Below, one piece after another: positions 1 to 10,810 of a stretch of DNA of 64,000 nucleotides (within the stretch, counting starts at the first letter, position 1; every line of letters begins with the position of its first letter). The position numbers and the translations under genes were made by a program. A model generated the notes under the pieces. It did not search any database. It saw nothing but the letters and a program-made list of their open reading frames with translations, and was not told where the DNA came from. The DNA comes from Myotis daubentonii (Eukaryota; Chordata; Mammalia; Chiroptera; Vespertilionidae). The stretch is taken from the NCBI RefSeq assembly GCF_963259705.1, contig NC_081847.1, positions 87,294,485 through 87,358,484 of the forward strand, written 5' to 3'.

Positions 1-151
1 ACAGAAGTTCTCTCACTGCTGACACAGCTGATTCTCATAGCCACTTGGCCTGGAGGTCAAACCCTCCCTGGAATTAGCTACAACAATCAAGATTTATCTA
101 TAAGACTGCGAACAAAGACCACTAGGGGGTGCACCAAGGAAGCATAACAAA

Positions 152-1000
152 ATGCGGAGACAAAGAAACAGGACAAAATTGTCAATGGAAGAAATAGAGT
201 TCAGAACCACACTTTTAAGGTCTCTCAAGAACTGTTTAGAAGCTGCCGATAAACTTAATGAGATCTACACGAAAACTAATAAGACCCTCGATCTTATATT
301 GGGGAACCAACTAGAAATTAAGCACACACGGACTGAAATAACGAATATTATACAGACGCCCGACAGCAGACCAGAGGAGCGCAAGAATCAAGTCAATGAT
401 TTCAAATGCGAGGAAGCAAAAAACATCCAACCGGAAAAGCAAATTGAAAAAAGAATCCAAAAATGCGAGGATAGTGTAAGGAGCCTCTGGGACAGCTTCA
501 AGCGTACCAACATCAGAATTATAGGGGTGCCAGAAGATGAGAGAGAGCAAGATATTGAAAACCTATTTGAAGAAATAATGACAGAAAACTTCCCCCACCT
601 GGTGAAAGAAATGGACTTACAGGTCCAAGAAGCGCGGAGAACCCCAAACAAAAGGAATCCAAAGAGGACCACACCAAGACACATCATAATTAAAATGCCA
701 AGAGCAAAAGATAAAGAGAGAATCTTAAAAACAGCAAGAGAAAGAAACTCAGTTACCTACAAGGGAATACCCATACGACTGTCAGCTGATTTCTCAACAG
801 AAACTTTGCAGGCCAGAAGGGAGTGGCAAGAAATATTCAAAGTGATGAATACCAAGAACCTACAACCAAGATTACTTTATCCAGCAAAGCTATCATTCAG
901 AATTGAAGGTCAGATAAAGAGCTTCACAGATAAGGAAAAACTAAAGGAGTTCATCACCACCAAAGCAGGATTATATGAAATGCTGAAAGGTATCCTTTAA
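152..1000 (+). CDS. LINE-1/HAL1 ORF1 protein, open over 282 codons
   Basis: The family is an RNA-binding nucleic-acid chaperone that coats element RNA in a cytoplasmic ribonucleoprotein. Residues about 20-115 are charged and helical, corresponding to the trimerising coiled coil. Residues about 120-212 match the L1 RRM-like domain, starting at NIRIIGVPE and including TPRHIIIKMPRAKDKERIL at 174-192. Residues 213-280 match the C-terminal domain, with SADFSTETLQARREW at 211-225 and YPAKLSFRIEG at 243-253. Human ORF1p is 338 residues; this one has a shorter coiled coil and ends just after the conserved LKGIL. The ATG at 152 follows the usual L1 5' UTR context and begins with a basic stretch (MRRQRNRTK), as expected. 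There is no frameshift or internal stop. It lacks a neighbouring ORF2, so any retroposition would need reverse transcriptase from another L1. Recognition is by protein similarity recalled from the family; expression is unknown. Confidence 0.92.
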   Translation: MRRQRNRTKLSMEEIEFRTTLLRSLKNCLEAADKLNEIYTKTNKTLDLILGNQLEIKHTRTEITNIIQTPDSRPEERKNQVNDFKCEEAKNIQPEKQIEKRIQKCEDSVRSLWDSFKRTNIRIIGVPEDEREQDIENLFEEIMTENFPHLVKEMDLQVQEARRTPNKRNPKRTTPRHIIIKMPRAKDKERILKTARERNSVTYKGIPIRLSADFSTETLQARREWQEIFKVMNTKNLQPRLLYPAKLSFRIEGQIKSFTDKEKLKEFITTKAGLYEMLKGIL

Positions 1001-1224
1001 GAAGAGGAAGAGGAAGAAAAAGGTAAAGATACAAATTATGAACAACAAATATGCATCTATCAACAAGTGAATCTAAGAATCAAGTGAATAAATAATCTGA
1101 TGAACAGAATGAACTGTTGATTATAATAGAATCAGGGACATAGAAAGGGAATGGACTGACTATTCTTGGGGGGGAAAGGGGTGTGGGAGATGCGGGAAGA
1201 GACTGGACAAAAATCGTGCACCTA

Positions 1225-1303
1225 TGGATGAGGACAGTGGGTGGGGAGTGAGGGCGGAGGGTGGGGCGGGAACTGGGAGGAGGGGAGTTATGGGGGGGGG
1301 GGG
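1225..1303 (+). other. G-rich tract of the HAL1 3' UTR
   Basis: Repeated runs of three or more G, ending in 12 consecutive G at 1292-1303, lie just before the AATAAA signal. Guanine tracts that can form G-quadruplexes are a known feature of L1 3' UTRs. Folding here is an inference from the G-run pattern. Confidence 0.6.
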
Positions 1304-1564
1304 AAAGAGGAACAAATGTAATAATCTGAACAATAAAGATTTAATAAAAAAAAAAAAGTAAAAAAAAAAAAAGCTTTCTGTGTCGCTTAGCTTACTTGGA
1401 TGTTTATGAGATATTATTCTACATTTGTTGCTAGGTTTGCTTTGCACTTTTTGGTAAATGTATATGATCATCCAAATAGGCCTTGTAAAAACTGTTGACT
1501 TTTTCAGATTATCTTCCAGCCTTTTCACAGCCCACCCTACCCATCTAGAGCATTCTGTCGTAGA

Positions 1565-1790
1565 GATCAGCAAGCTATGGCCTGCAGGCCAAGTCTAGCT
1601 GCCCATCGGATTTCATAAGTCAAGTTTTATTGAGCTACAATCATGCACATTCATTTACATAGTGTGTATGGCTGCCTTTGTGCTCTCGGCTGGATTTGAG
1701 TAGTTGTAATAGAGACTTTATGGCCCACAAAGCCGAAATGATTTACAATTTGATCACTTGCGGAAAAAGCTTGTGAACTCTTGATCTATT
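1565..1790. mobile_element. Ancient hAT-Charlie-type DNA transposon relic
   Basis: The ends are imperfect inverted repeats: GATCAGCAAGCTATGGCCTG on the left, and AAGCTTGTGAACTCTTGATC, which reads as its complement, on the right. The interior contains the familiar mammalian MER-type text (a TTTTATTGAGC segment, TATGGCTGCCTTTGTG, and GGCCCACAAAGCC). Divergence is high, fitting an insertion that predates bats. The exact MER family name is not certain. Confidence 0.7.
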
Positions 1791-3599
1791 GCCTGACACA
1801 GGATAACTGGACTTTTAAAAAAGTAGCTGATTAGCAATTAAATATCTACAAATAAATGCTGAATGAATGGTGAATAGAAAAAAAATTGGTAGTTGTTATC
1901 ATAGACAGATTTCTTAACATTCCTACTAAGCATGGTGACAATGAAGACAGAGAAATAATATAATTGAGGAAAAATAGAAAAAGATGGTAATATGGAAGTA
2001 AGAATATAGTAGAATGTTTTCTGTGTGCTAGTATCATGGCTATGTTCCACTCATTAACTTGTGAATATCGCCATAAATCTTTAGAATATTACCTGCAGGT
2101 GGTGATGTTTAAAGACCCAAGCTCACCCATCAATACCTTTTTTTATCCAGGGAGCAAAAGAACGTTCTAGAGTGAAATCTTTGCTCAATATTGCTGAACA
2201 TGGGCAACATCATTCTGCCAGATGTGTGATGAGGGCTTTCCCTGGGTTCCATCTACCTGGATTAACAGAGTCATGTTACAGATACTTCTAATCTCTCTTT
2301 GATGAACAAAACAGCACTGAGAGGTAACATTATAACTTAAGAACAGAATACTAGGTTTAGAGCAATTTGTTCTTTTCTCTTTTCAACTCTACAGTAAATG
2401 GTGTTCACATAATGTATTCAGTCTGCTGGGGAATATCATGAGGAAAAAAACAAACATAATCTTTAAGCAAAGGGATTTTATGTAGAATGTATGAAATAGT
2501 GGTTCTTTTGTTATAATAAATGCATAGCTAGTAATTCCACCGATGAGCAATTGGTTGGAAATGTTTTATTGGTCATGATTAATGGATGACAAGTTTGAAT
2601 AATTATTAAGCTTAATTGCACTTAAATGATGGATTTCCCCCCCAAATGTTTATCTTCAGGGCAAGGATGAAAGCAAATGTGTTAGAAAAATGCAGAGTTC
2701 AGTGGCTGCTAAATGAGCTTATTAATGTTTACATATGTAACAATTTAGTACATTAATATGTACGTGCCAAAGATGTTGACCATCTCCTCTCAGCAGAAAA
2801 TCCCAGACCAACAACCATCATTATTTTACTTTTGGATAAATACTCAGCTTTTCAATTTCAATCACAAGTTCAGGTTTTTCTGAGGTTAATTTTGGTCGGT
2901 CTGTGGCTGGAAAAAGTATTTTCAAGAAAATGAAATGACTACACCTATTTGGCATGCAGTGGGGCATTAGGTCAAGAGCATCCAGGCTTTGCCAGTTCTA
3001 GGAGGGAAGGCAACTAGCCTGATCCCCAAGAGATTTGTCTTATTTCCACAGAATGAGCTTCTAGGCAGCCCATTTTACCTTTAATAGGAAGGGTCAGCAA
3101 AGCAAATTTGCCTGCTTTTGCAAAGCAGAAATAAAACCACTGAATTTCAAACTCTAAAATCTTGTTGTTGCTCCTTGTGAGAGCTAAAGATGATGTAGAA
3201 TCTTGTTAGAAACTTTATGATCGATGCCCCAAGTGATTTAAAATTCTCAATATACTGGTGTAATGGACTGGTCATGGGGTAGACTAGCTTCCTGCATGGG
3301 CTAAAACTTTCTTTCCTCTCATTTTTCCTTTATCTCATTAGTTCTCTAATAAATACATATTGCACAATTCATGACATTCTTCTTCAAATATAAAACACAT
3401 AAGTATGTTTCAAGCATATTTCAAATACAGTGCACTAGATTTTTTTTTTCATTGCTAAGAACCAAGATTTAATCAGCTGGCCTAAGAAATGGGAGATTTT
3501 TTTTTAATAAAGTATATTAACCATGTTTCTGGGTTTTAGCCAAGAACCTAGAAAAATCTGTACCACGAAGTTTCAAATAACAAGTTCATTGGTACTGAC
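1791..3599. other. Non-repeat stretch, no gene seen
   Basis: About 1.8 kb of AT-rich sequence with short homopolymers. No ORF longer than about 70 codons, no splice-framed coding pattern and no repeat family that I recognise. Confidence 0.6.
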
Positions 3600-3974
3600 T
3601 ATATTTTAGTCCATATGAGCTGCTATAAAAATCACCAGAGACTGGGTGGCTTATACAGCAGAAGTTTATTTCTCACAGTTCTGGAGGCTGGAAGATGAAG
3701 ATCATGGTGCCATCATAGTCTGGTTCTGATGAGAGTTCTCTTTGTGTTGTAGACAGCAGACTTCTCATTGTTTCCTGACCTGGTGAGAAGAGGGGAAGGA
3801 ACTCTCTAATGTCTCTTTCTTATATAGAAGGGCACTGATCCCATTCATGAGGGTTCCACCCTCATGACCAAATTACTTCCCGAAGGCCCCACTTCCTAAT
3901 ACCATCACATTTGCTGTTAAGATTTCAACATATGAATTGGGTGGAGGAGGGACAAAAACATCCAGCCCATAACA
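3600..3974 (-). mobile_element. MaLR (MLT1-like) solo LTR relic
   Basis: Read on the minus strand it begins TGTTATGGGCTGG and ends near GGACTAAAATA. It contains the recognisable MaLR phrases for GGTGGAACCCTCATGAATGG and for AGCCTCCAGAACTGTGAG, followed by an AATAAA at about 3666-3671 in the minus sense. The length of about 375 bp fits a MaLR LTR. No internal retroviral sequence flanks it. The subfamily is not certain. Confidence 0.7.
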
Positions 3975-5008
3975 GCAGTTTCAAAGAGACAGGAGCCTGA
4001 CTCCACAACTGGACATGGAGCCTTTCAAGATCCATCAGCCCCAGTGACCTGCTCATGCTACACTAGTTTGTTTGTGTTTTTTTTTTTTTTTTTTTTTTTT
4101 ATCTTTGGGTTTGTCCTACTCGTGTTTTCTGCTTACTGGTAGTTTTCAGCACCTCACAGATTTTGCTTCCTACATGAAGTCTATGGACTGCTCAACTTAA
4201 GATTAGTATAGTCACCAAGATCCCATTTAGGACAAGCTTTCACCAGTTAGGACATTGGTCAGCCTGCATCTATGCTAAGTTTGGGTCACATACCTAATGT
4301 TTATTAGTCAGCTGTGGCCAAGTTGATATGAATAAAAAACTATGCACACCTAGTGAGTACACCGGAGGCTGTGGGCATTCTGAGGCTTAGCCTCTCACTG
4401 CAATGGGTTTTCTCAGTTGACCGTGATAATTAGCAGTGGACCGATATTCCAGTGCTCATCTTTGTGCCTGGTTTTCCAAGAAAAAAACCAACAACTTACT
4501 TTTCTAAATTGTGTTATTATTAGTGGAAAATATTAAATAGTTAACAAAAATTAATTAACATTTAGGATTGGTACATTTTCCTTAAGGTAAGAGGAAGAGC
4601 AGTCATATTCTTATTACTGTTGGCACGTACGCACAGGAGTGCCACATGGCTTTTTCCTTGAGTTTTTCCAGATTTCTTCAAAGTCCAGTGGTATCGGCTC
4701 TTCCTCAGAGTCTCAAACACTCATCTGATATAATCACTCAGCCAAGGACTTCCAGATATTAGTTATTCCTTATCATATATGTTATCCCTAGAAAGAGGGG
4801 CATTCACCTCTAGCTTCTTATCTACCAAAGTCACCTTGTGCATGCAAAGATAATATCTGCTCCGGGCAGACTTCTTGTGCTGTGATTCAGAGAAAGGAAC
4901 AAATGTACCTCTTAACTGGTTTACTTTTCTGGGAAACTAACATGGTTAATCTTCCTCTCCAATCAAATGGAAAATTTTAGCAAATTTATATAACAAAAAA
5001 GTAGCTAT
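3975..5008. other. Non-repeat stretch with a poly-T run
   Basis: A run of T with no interruption lies at about 4078-4100 and may be an old retroposon tail. The rest shows no recognisable gene or repeat. Confidence 0.5.
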
Positions 5009-5022
5009 AGAAAGCTATAGTT

Positions 5023-5219
5023 GGCCCTGGCCAGAGTGGCTCAGTTGGTTGAACATCATCGCATGCACCTAAATGTTGCTGTTTCTGTTCCTAATCAGGG
5101 CACGTACCCAGGTTGCAGGTTCTATGCCCGGTCAGAGTACATTTGAGAGGCAACTTATCCATGTTTTTCTCTCTCTTCCTTTCTCTCTAAAATCAATACA
5201 AACATGTTTTTTTTTAAAA
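5023..5219 (+). mobile_element. VES SINE
   Basis: A tRNA-derived head (GGCCCTGGCCAGAGTGGCTC), a pyrimidine-rich body and an AATCAATA-type tail are present. It is flanked by a perfect 14-bp target-site duplication, AGAAAGCTATAGTT, at 5009-5022 and 5220-5233, which fixes both ends. Confidence 0.92.
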
Positions 5220-5344
5220 AGAAAGCTATAGTTAAAGTTTCAATGCAGCTAAAACTTACTAATATACCAGTTCAGGGAAATAAAAATATGCTGTGTATAT
5301 TACATAGTGAAAATTTAAAAAATATACTATTAACATGCTATATT

Positions 5345-6990
5345 TCTTAAGGTATTACAAATGTGTCCTTACCTCCAATTCCCCCCTACTCATGCCCTCA
5401 CCCCCCTGGTGTCTGTGTCCATTGGTTACCCATGGCCGGCAAACTATGGCTCGCGAGCCACATGTGGCTCTTTGGCCCCTTGAGTGTGGCTCTTCCTAAG
5501 TCTTAGGAGTACCCTAATTAAGTTAATAACAATGTACCTACCTATATAGTTTAAGTTTAAAAAATTTGGCTCTCAAAAGAAATTTCAATCATTGTACTGT
5601 TGATATTTGGCTCTGTTGACTAATGAGTTTGCCGACTACTGTTGAGGCTTACATGCATGCGTACAAGTCCTTTGGTTGATCTCTCCCCCTTACCCTCAAC
5701 CTTCCCTATCTTCTCTTTGAGGTTTGACAGTCTGATCAATTCTTCCCTGTCTCTGGATCTGATTCTGTTCATCAGTTTATGTTGTTCATTATATTCCACA
5801 AATGAGTGAGATCATGTGATATTTGTCTTTCTCTGACTGGCTTATTTTGCTTAGCATAATGCTCTTCAGTTCTATCCATGCTGTTGCAAATGGTAAGAAT
5901 TCCTTCATTTTTACCGCAGCATAGTATTCCAATGTGTAGGTGTACCACAATTTTTTAATCCACTCATCTGCTGATGGTCACTTAAGCTGTTTCCAAATCT
6001 TAGCTATGGTAAATTGTGCTGCTATGAACATAAGGGTACATATATCCTTTCTGATCGGTGTTTCTAGTGTCTTGGGATATATTCCTAGAAGTGAGATCAC
6101 TGGGTCTAATGGGAGTTCCGTTTTTAGTTTTTTTGAGGAAACTCCATACTGTTCTCCACAGTGGCTGCACCAGTCTGCATTCCCACCAGCAGTGCAAGAG
6201 GGTTCCTTTTTCTCTGCATCCTCGCCAGCACTTGTCATTTGTTGATTTGTTGATGATAGCCAGTCTGACAGGTGTGAGATGATACCGCATTGTCGTTTGA
6301 TTTGCATCTCTCAGATGATCAGTGACTTTGAGCATGTTTTCATATGTCCCTTGGCCTTCCTTATATTCTCTTTTGAAAAGTAGGTCCATTGCCCATTTTT
6401 TGAATGGGTTGTTTATCTTCCTTTTGTTAAGTTGTGTGAGTTCCCTGTAAATGGAGATTAAACCCTTATCGGTGATAACATTGGCAAATATGTTCTCCCA
6501 TGCAGTGGGCTTTCTTGTTGTTTTGTTGATGGTTTCTTTTGCTGTACAGAAGCTTTTTATTTTGATGTAGTCCCATTTGTTTGTTTTCTCTTTAGTTTCC
6601 ATTGCCCTAGGGCCTAGGAGCTGTGTTGGTAAAGATCCTGCTTTGGCATATGTATGAGATTTTGTTGCCTTTGGATTCCTCTAGTATTTTTATGGTTTCC
6701 CATCTTATGTTTAAATTTTTTATCCATTTTGAGTTCATTTTTGTGTATGGTGTAAGTTGGTGGTCTAGTTTCATTTTTTGCATGTATCTGTCCAATTTTC
6801 CCAACACCGTTTATTGAAGAGACTGTCTTGACTCCATTGTATGCTCTTGCCTCTTCTGTTGAATATTAATTGAGCATATTGGTTCGGGTTGATTTCTGGG
6901 TGCTCTATTCTATTCCATTGACCTGTATGTCTGTTCTTGTGCCAGTACCAACCAGTTTTGAGAACAGTGGCTTTGTAATATGTGCTATAT
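5345..6990 (-). mobile_element. 5'-truncated L1: ORF2 C-terminus and 3' UTR
   Basis: Read on the minus strand, about 6990 to 6000 encodes the C-terminal part of L1 ORF2 and about 5990 to 5345 the ORF2 end and 3' UTR. Frames are broken: one piece (6807-6607) starts [20 protein letters not shown] and the next (6602-6000) contains the ORF2 cysteine motif [19 protein letters not shown] (C-x3-C-x7-H-x4-C). The endonuclease and reverse transcriptase domains are absent. A short hAT element (5430-5642) splits the 3' UTR. It is a dead copy. Confidence 0.9.
5430..5642. mobile_element. Non-autonomous hAT element inside L1 3' UTR
   Basis: The copy matches the element at 15591-15802 over its length, including GGCTCTCAAAAGAAATTTCA and GTTAATAACAATGTACCTAC. 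The ends are GGCCGGCAAACT on the left and GTTTGCCGACTACTG on the right. Removing it rejoins L1 text that is also seen uninterrupted at 11300-11370 (GTCCATTGGTTA joined to GCTTA). It encodes no transposase. The 8-bp duplication is degraded here. Confidence 0.85.
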
Positions 6991-7114
6991 TTTAGAGCAG
7001 TGTGTTATTTACAAGTACTTGCATCATCATGCTGTTCACAACTATTTTCACATTTTAGTAGAAGGGACAAGCATCATCTCCTCTTAAGAGGTGATGCACC
7101 TGATAAACACACAC

Positions 7115-7325
7115 AGGGACACTTTATGGATGAGGAGCTATGGAAGGACAAGGGGCAGTTAAATGATTTGTCCAAGTTCATCAGCAAGAAACGCAGTAGG
7201 TAGAGTGAAGCAGTGTGAGCATTAAGTCCCAGTTCGACCACTTTCTAGTTGTGTGACTTCGGATTAGTTACTAAACACTCTAAGTAAGTTTCATCTCTAT
7301 CAGATGCAAAAGGAGGATTGTTTTT
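7115..7325. mobile_element. Two MIR-like SINE fragments
   Basis: Bases 7115-7205 read as a MIR core on the minus strand (TTATGGATGAGGAGC, then TTTGTCCAAGTTCATCAGC). Bases 7208-7325 read as a MIR core on the plus strand (GACCACTTTCTAGTTGTGTG, then TTTCATCTCTATCAG). Both are highly diverged. Confidence 0.6.
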
Positions 7326-7853
7326 GCAGGGTTCCTATTAAAATAGAGACAGAATGCACTAAACTTTACTTGAAAAGTAAATAAAAGTTAAAATTAAGAA
7401 AATTCTGTACAACTAAGTCATATCTGTATCTCATGATATCTCCCAAGTAAACAGTGCTTCAGAAATAATCAATAAATAGATAAATAAATGGCACCAAGGA
7501 AGGGCTCAGCAGGTAGAACTGGAAGTTTGGACTTTATGTCCGGTCGTCTTCCTGTTCTACCATACTTTAAGAATCAAAACATATTTTCTCAGAGAAAATG
7601 AATGAATTACCTAAATCTAAAAAGGATGCATCTTGGCTGCCTTTGCCCCTGAACATTTATTGTATGAGTTTCTAAGAATGCTCAGGGTATTGACAGTATT
7701 CCCTGACTATGCAGTAGATGCAAAGGCCTGAAGGAGAGCAAGCACATTACAGCTTCCACGGACATCAGTCTTAATTTTCATTGATTTTAATGACCCCCAA
7801 AGTAGGCAGGATAGGATTCCAGAAAGAAGACCTAGAGGGGTGGTCCCAGGATT
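7326..7853. other. Non-repeat stretch, nothing recognised
   Basis: About 530 bases without a supported gene or repeat. Confidence 0.5.
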
Positions 7854-7870
7854 AAGAAACATTGAAATTT

Positions 7871-8076
7871 GTCCTGGCTAGTGGTTGAGTGTCGACCCCT
7901 GAACCAGCAGGTCATGGTTCGATTCCTGGTCAGAGCACATGCCTAGGTTGTGGGCTCAATCCCCAGTGGAGGGGCATGCAGGAGGCAGCCAATGATTCTT
8001 TCTCATTGTTGATGTTTCTCTCTCTCCCCCATTCCCTTCCTCTCTCTGAAATCAATTAAAAAATATATCTTAAAAA
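7871..8076 (+). mobile_element. VES SINE
   Basis: It has the head GTCCTGGCTAGTGGTTGAG, the B-box-like GGTTCGATTCC, a pyrimidine-rich body and an A-rich tail. It is flanked by a 17-bp duplication (7854-7870 and 8077-8093) with two mismatches. Confidence 0.9.
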
Positions 8077-8093
8077 AAGAAACACTGAAACTT

Positions 8094-8785
8094 CACAAAG
8101 AGAGAATGTAAACAAGATGGACAACTTGGCCTTCTAAACATCTTCTGTTATTTACTGCAATTTCTATTAATTTGACTAGCTTGGGGGTGACCTGCTTGTG
8201 TTCAAACATCTACTCCAGAGCAGTCATTGCTTATAACCAACCTCCTGTTTTCAGGGCTGTTTTGTAGGAAATTCCTTCAGGGCTGCCTTTGAAGTGATGA
8301 GCCACGCAGTCACCAGGTATTATATCAATCCTGCAAACGTGTTCTGAAATGTGTAACCTCTATAAACAACAAAAAGCCAGGGCTTCTCTCTACAAGGAGG
8401 CAGTCCTTCTATGGCTATCTCCAGAAGGAAGAGGGGCTAACTAGAGATCCTTGAAAAAGCAATCGAAAACGCTGAAGTTCTCTTCTACATTTGCCAAAAA
8501 AACAAACAAAAAACAAAACAAAATAAAAAACCTTCAACAACAACTGTAATTAAAAAAAAAATTTGGTAGTCAAAAGATAAACCAGTATAAATGTATTTTA
8601 AAGTGAGGCAATATATTCATTACAACATGGTTTGGATTTGGCATTTAAAAATATCACATTTATTTCCCTAGAGAGGTGTTTAATATTTCATAGCATCTCT
8701 CATCCTGAAAGTAGACAGTTGAAATACGTTTTTCTCTCTCCCTGATCTATAGCTTGTTTGGTCCCAATAGTTTAATGAGTTTTCT

Positions 8786-8786
<1 letters not shown>
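8094..8786. other. Non-repeat stretch with an A-rich patch
   Basis: An A-rich CAAA/CAAAA patch lies at about 8497-8535. No gene or family repeat is recognised in the rest. Confidence 0.5.

Positions 8787-8824
<38 letters not shown>
8787..8824. repeat. (GT)19 microsatellite
   Basis: An uninterrupted GT dinucleotide run of about 38 bp. Confidence 0.98.
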
Positions 8825-8826
<2 letters not shown>

Positions 8827-9884
8827 TGCTTGAACTCTACATGGCTTGTGAAAATTATTCAATAATATGCTATCTTAGAATATTTCAACCACATCCCTTG
8901 GCACCCACACTCCTACCTCCCTTTTATAGTTTCTACTGCCTGTTGTTACCACTTTTGGAGGCTTAGTGTCTGCACTCATACCTCCTAAAGCATTTTGAAA
9001 TAATCTGGCATGACCCAGGTTTTATTCTTGATCTTAAATTAATGGAAGAAATTAAATCCCCCAAATCAACCCACCAGCTTATGCAACTATGACTTTTGTG
9101 AGCCCGTGTCATTTTCATACCCACCTCCACTCTTTCACCTCCTCAGCGCAAAAGGTGGAGAATCCACTTCAGTCTTTCTGCAGTGACGTAGTTCCCCTCA
9201 CAGCCATCATCAAATGAAGGGCGTCTGCTAATGGCCTCTGTGCTGATGCATGCATTTGGGGACGTGTGTGCAGAATTGCTCTACATTCATAAGTGATGTC
9301 CATCCTCTAATTTCTTCTATTCTAGGAAGAAAATACACATGCTAGCACTCATGAAATAAGGTCCAAAAGCACACAGGATAGGCATTATGTGTCATGATTA
9401 GTAAGAGGATTTTACACCAAAGAGTTAATATCTATTAATTCTCTTGAGCATTCATTAATCTTTTTTGTTTGTTTGTTTCTATAAATTATGGAAACTGGAT
9501 AGATCACATTTTAAATTTCACCAAGATTAGTTCTAGAACTTGACTCATTGTTGCAAATTCTGTACAGCAGAAAACAATATAGCACTAGTTTGGATTTAAG
9601 TGCTTTTTCTGAACAAAGCGAGTGGCATTTTCAAGGCATGTGCGGGGAGCTGAAATTTCTGTTCAGGTGCTGCTCAATGGGGATATGAGAAATGTGCATC
9701 ACCATTGATGGAAGGGTATGTGTGTAGGAAGCCATTGTTTCAAATGAGTAATTCAATGAAGGTGATGGGAAGAAGTTTCTTTCCCAGGGGATGGTGGGAG
9801 TGAGAAGAGAGTTATTTATAAATTCTGTACTATTGTCTTCTTTTTCTGAGGGCTACCTTTCAGAACCTGGAGACAAACTGTCAA
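8825..9884. other. Non-repeat stretch, nothing recognised
   Basis: About 1 kb with no supported gene and no repeat family that I recognise. Confidence 0.5.
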
Positions 9885-10393
9885 GGGTGATTGGGATATA
9901 ATTCATGTAACATAAAATTCATCTTTGAAATGTGTACTAGTCAGTGGCTGTTAGCATAGTCACAAAGCTGTGCAACCACCACCACAATGTAATTGCAGAA
10001 CATTTTCATCACCGTAAAGGGAACACCACACACATTAGCAATCACATCTTTCCCACGATCTCTCCGGCCCCCATTCCACTAGTCTGTACTTTACGTCTTT
10101 ATGGATATGTGTTTCTGGACACTTCATAAAAATAGGATCATATAATGTGTGGCTTTAAAATTTAATAGGTATTTTGAGATTATTGTAGATTCACATGACA
10201 TTATAAGAAATAGTACACAAAGGTCCTACCTGTCCTTAACCCAGTCCCCTCCAATGGTGAGCTCTTGCTTCACTGTAGAATATCAGAACCAGAATACTGA
10301 TGTGGATACTAGCCACTCACCTTATTCAGATTTCCTCAGTTTTACTTGTGTGTGTGCAAGTACATGGCTATGTATTTAATTCTAAGCAATTTT

Positions 10394-10604
10394 AAAAAAT
10401 ATATTTTATTGATTTTTTGCAGAGAGGAAGGGAGAGGGATAGTTAGAAACATTGATGAAAGAGAAACATCGATCAGCTGCCTCTTGCACACCTCCTACTG
10501 GGGATGTGCCTACAACCAAGGTACATGCCCTTGACTGGAATCGAACCTGGGGCCTTTCAGTCCACAGGCCGACGCTCTATCCACTGAGCCAAACCGGTTA
10601 GGGC
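10394..10604 (-). mobile_element. VES SINE (first of a tandem pair at one site)
   Basis: In minus sense it runs from the head (complement of AACCGGTTAGGGC) to an A-rich tail next to 10394. The target sequence CTAAGCAATTTT occurs before it (about 10382-10393) and after it (10605-10616). Confidence 0.88.
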
Positions 10605-10617
10605 CTAAGCAATTTTT

Positions 10618-10810
10618 AAAAAATATAATTTTTATTGATTTCAGAGAGGAAGAGAGAGAGAGATAGAAACATCAACAATGAGAGAGAATCATTGATCCCC
10701 TACTGGGGATTGAGCCTGCAACTGGGGCATGTGTCCTTGACCAAAATCGAACCTGTGACCCTTCAGATTGTAGGCCGATGCTCTATCCACTGTGCAATAC
10801 TGGCTAGGGC
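10618..10810 (-). mobile_element. VES SINE (second of the tandem pair)
   Basis: In minus sense with an A-rich tail at about 10618. It is followed by a third copy of the target sequence, AATTCTAAGCAGTTTT, at 10811-10826. The two SINEs differ from each other (for example TAGGCCGATGCTCTATCC against CAGGCCGACGCTCTATCC), so this is two insertions rather than one duplication. Confidence 0.88.

Larger units (their letters stand above)
1..1372 (+). mobile_element. HAL1-type half-LINE-1 retrotransposon (5' end outside window)
   Basis: This is a LINE-1-derived element that carries ORF1 but no ORF2. Bases 1-151 resemble the end of an L1 5' UTR. An open ORF1 covers 152-1000, and a purine-rich spacer (about 1001-1030) and 3' UTR follow directly. 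The 3' UTR holds a G-rich tract (about 1225-1303, ending in a run of 12 G), an AATAAA signal at 1332-1337 and an A-rich tail to about 1372. A normal L1 would have about 3.8 kb of ORF2 between ORF1 and the 3' UTR, and no trace of it is visible. HAL1 families of this design are known from several mammals. An alternative is one L1 copy with an internal ORF2 deletion. The 5' target-site duplication lies off the window. Confidence 0.85.

Noticed and set aside
118..136. CTCF-like site in the HAL1 5' UTR (ACCACTAGGGGGTGCACC)
   Set aside because: The key C after the G run is replaced by T, so the match is clearly weaker than those in the HeliBats.
1160..1573. 137-codon minus frame with Phe- and Pro-rich parts
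   Set aside because: It is the reverse complement of the HAL1 3' UTR G-rich tract and A tail.
6000..6602. 200-codon minus-strand frame with a cysteine motif
   Set aside because: It is the C-terminal end of L1 ORF2 in a truncated, frameshifted copy, not a host gene.
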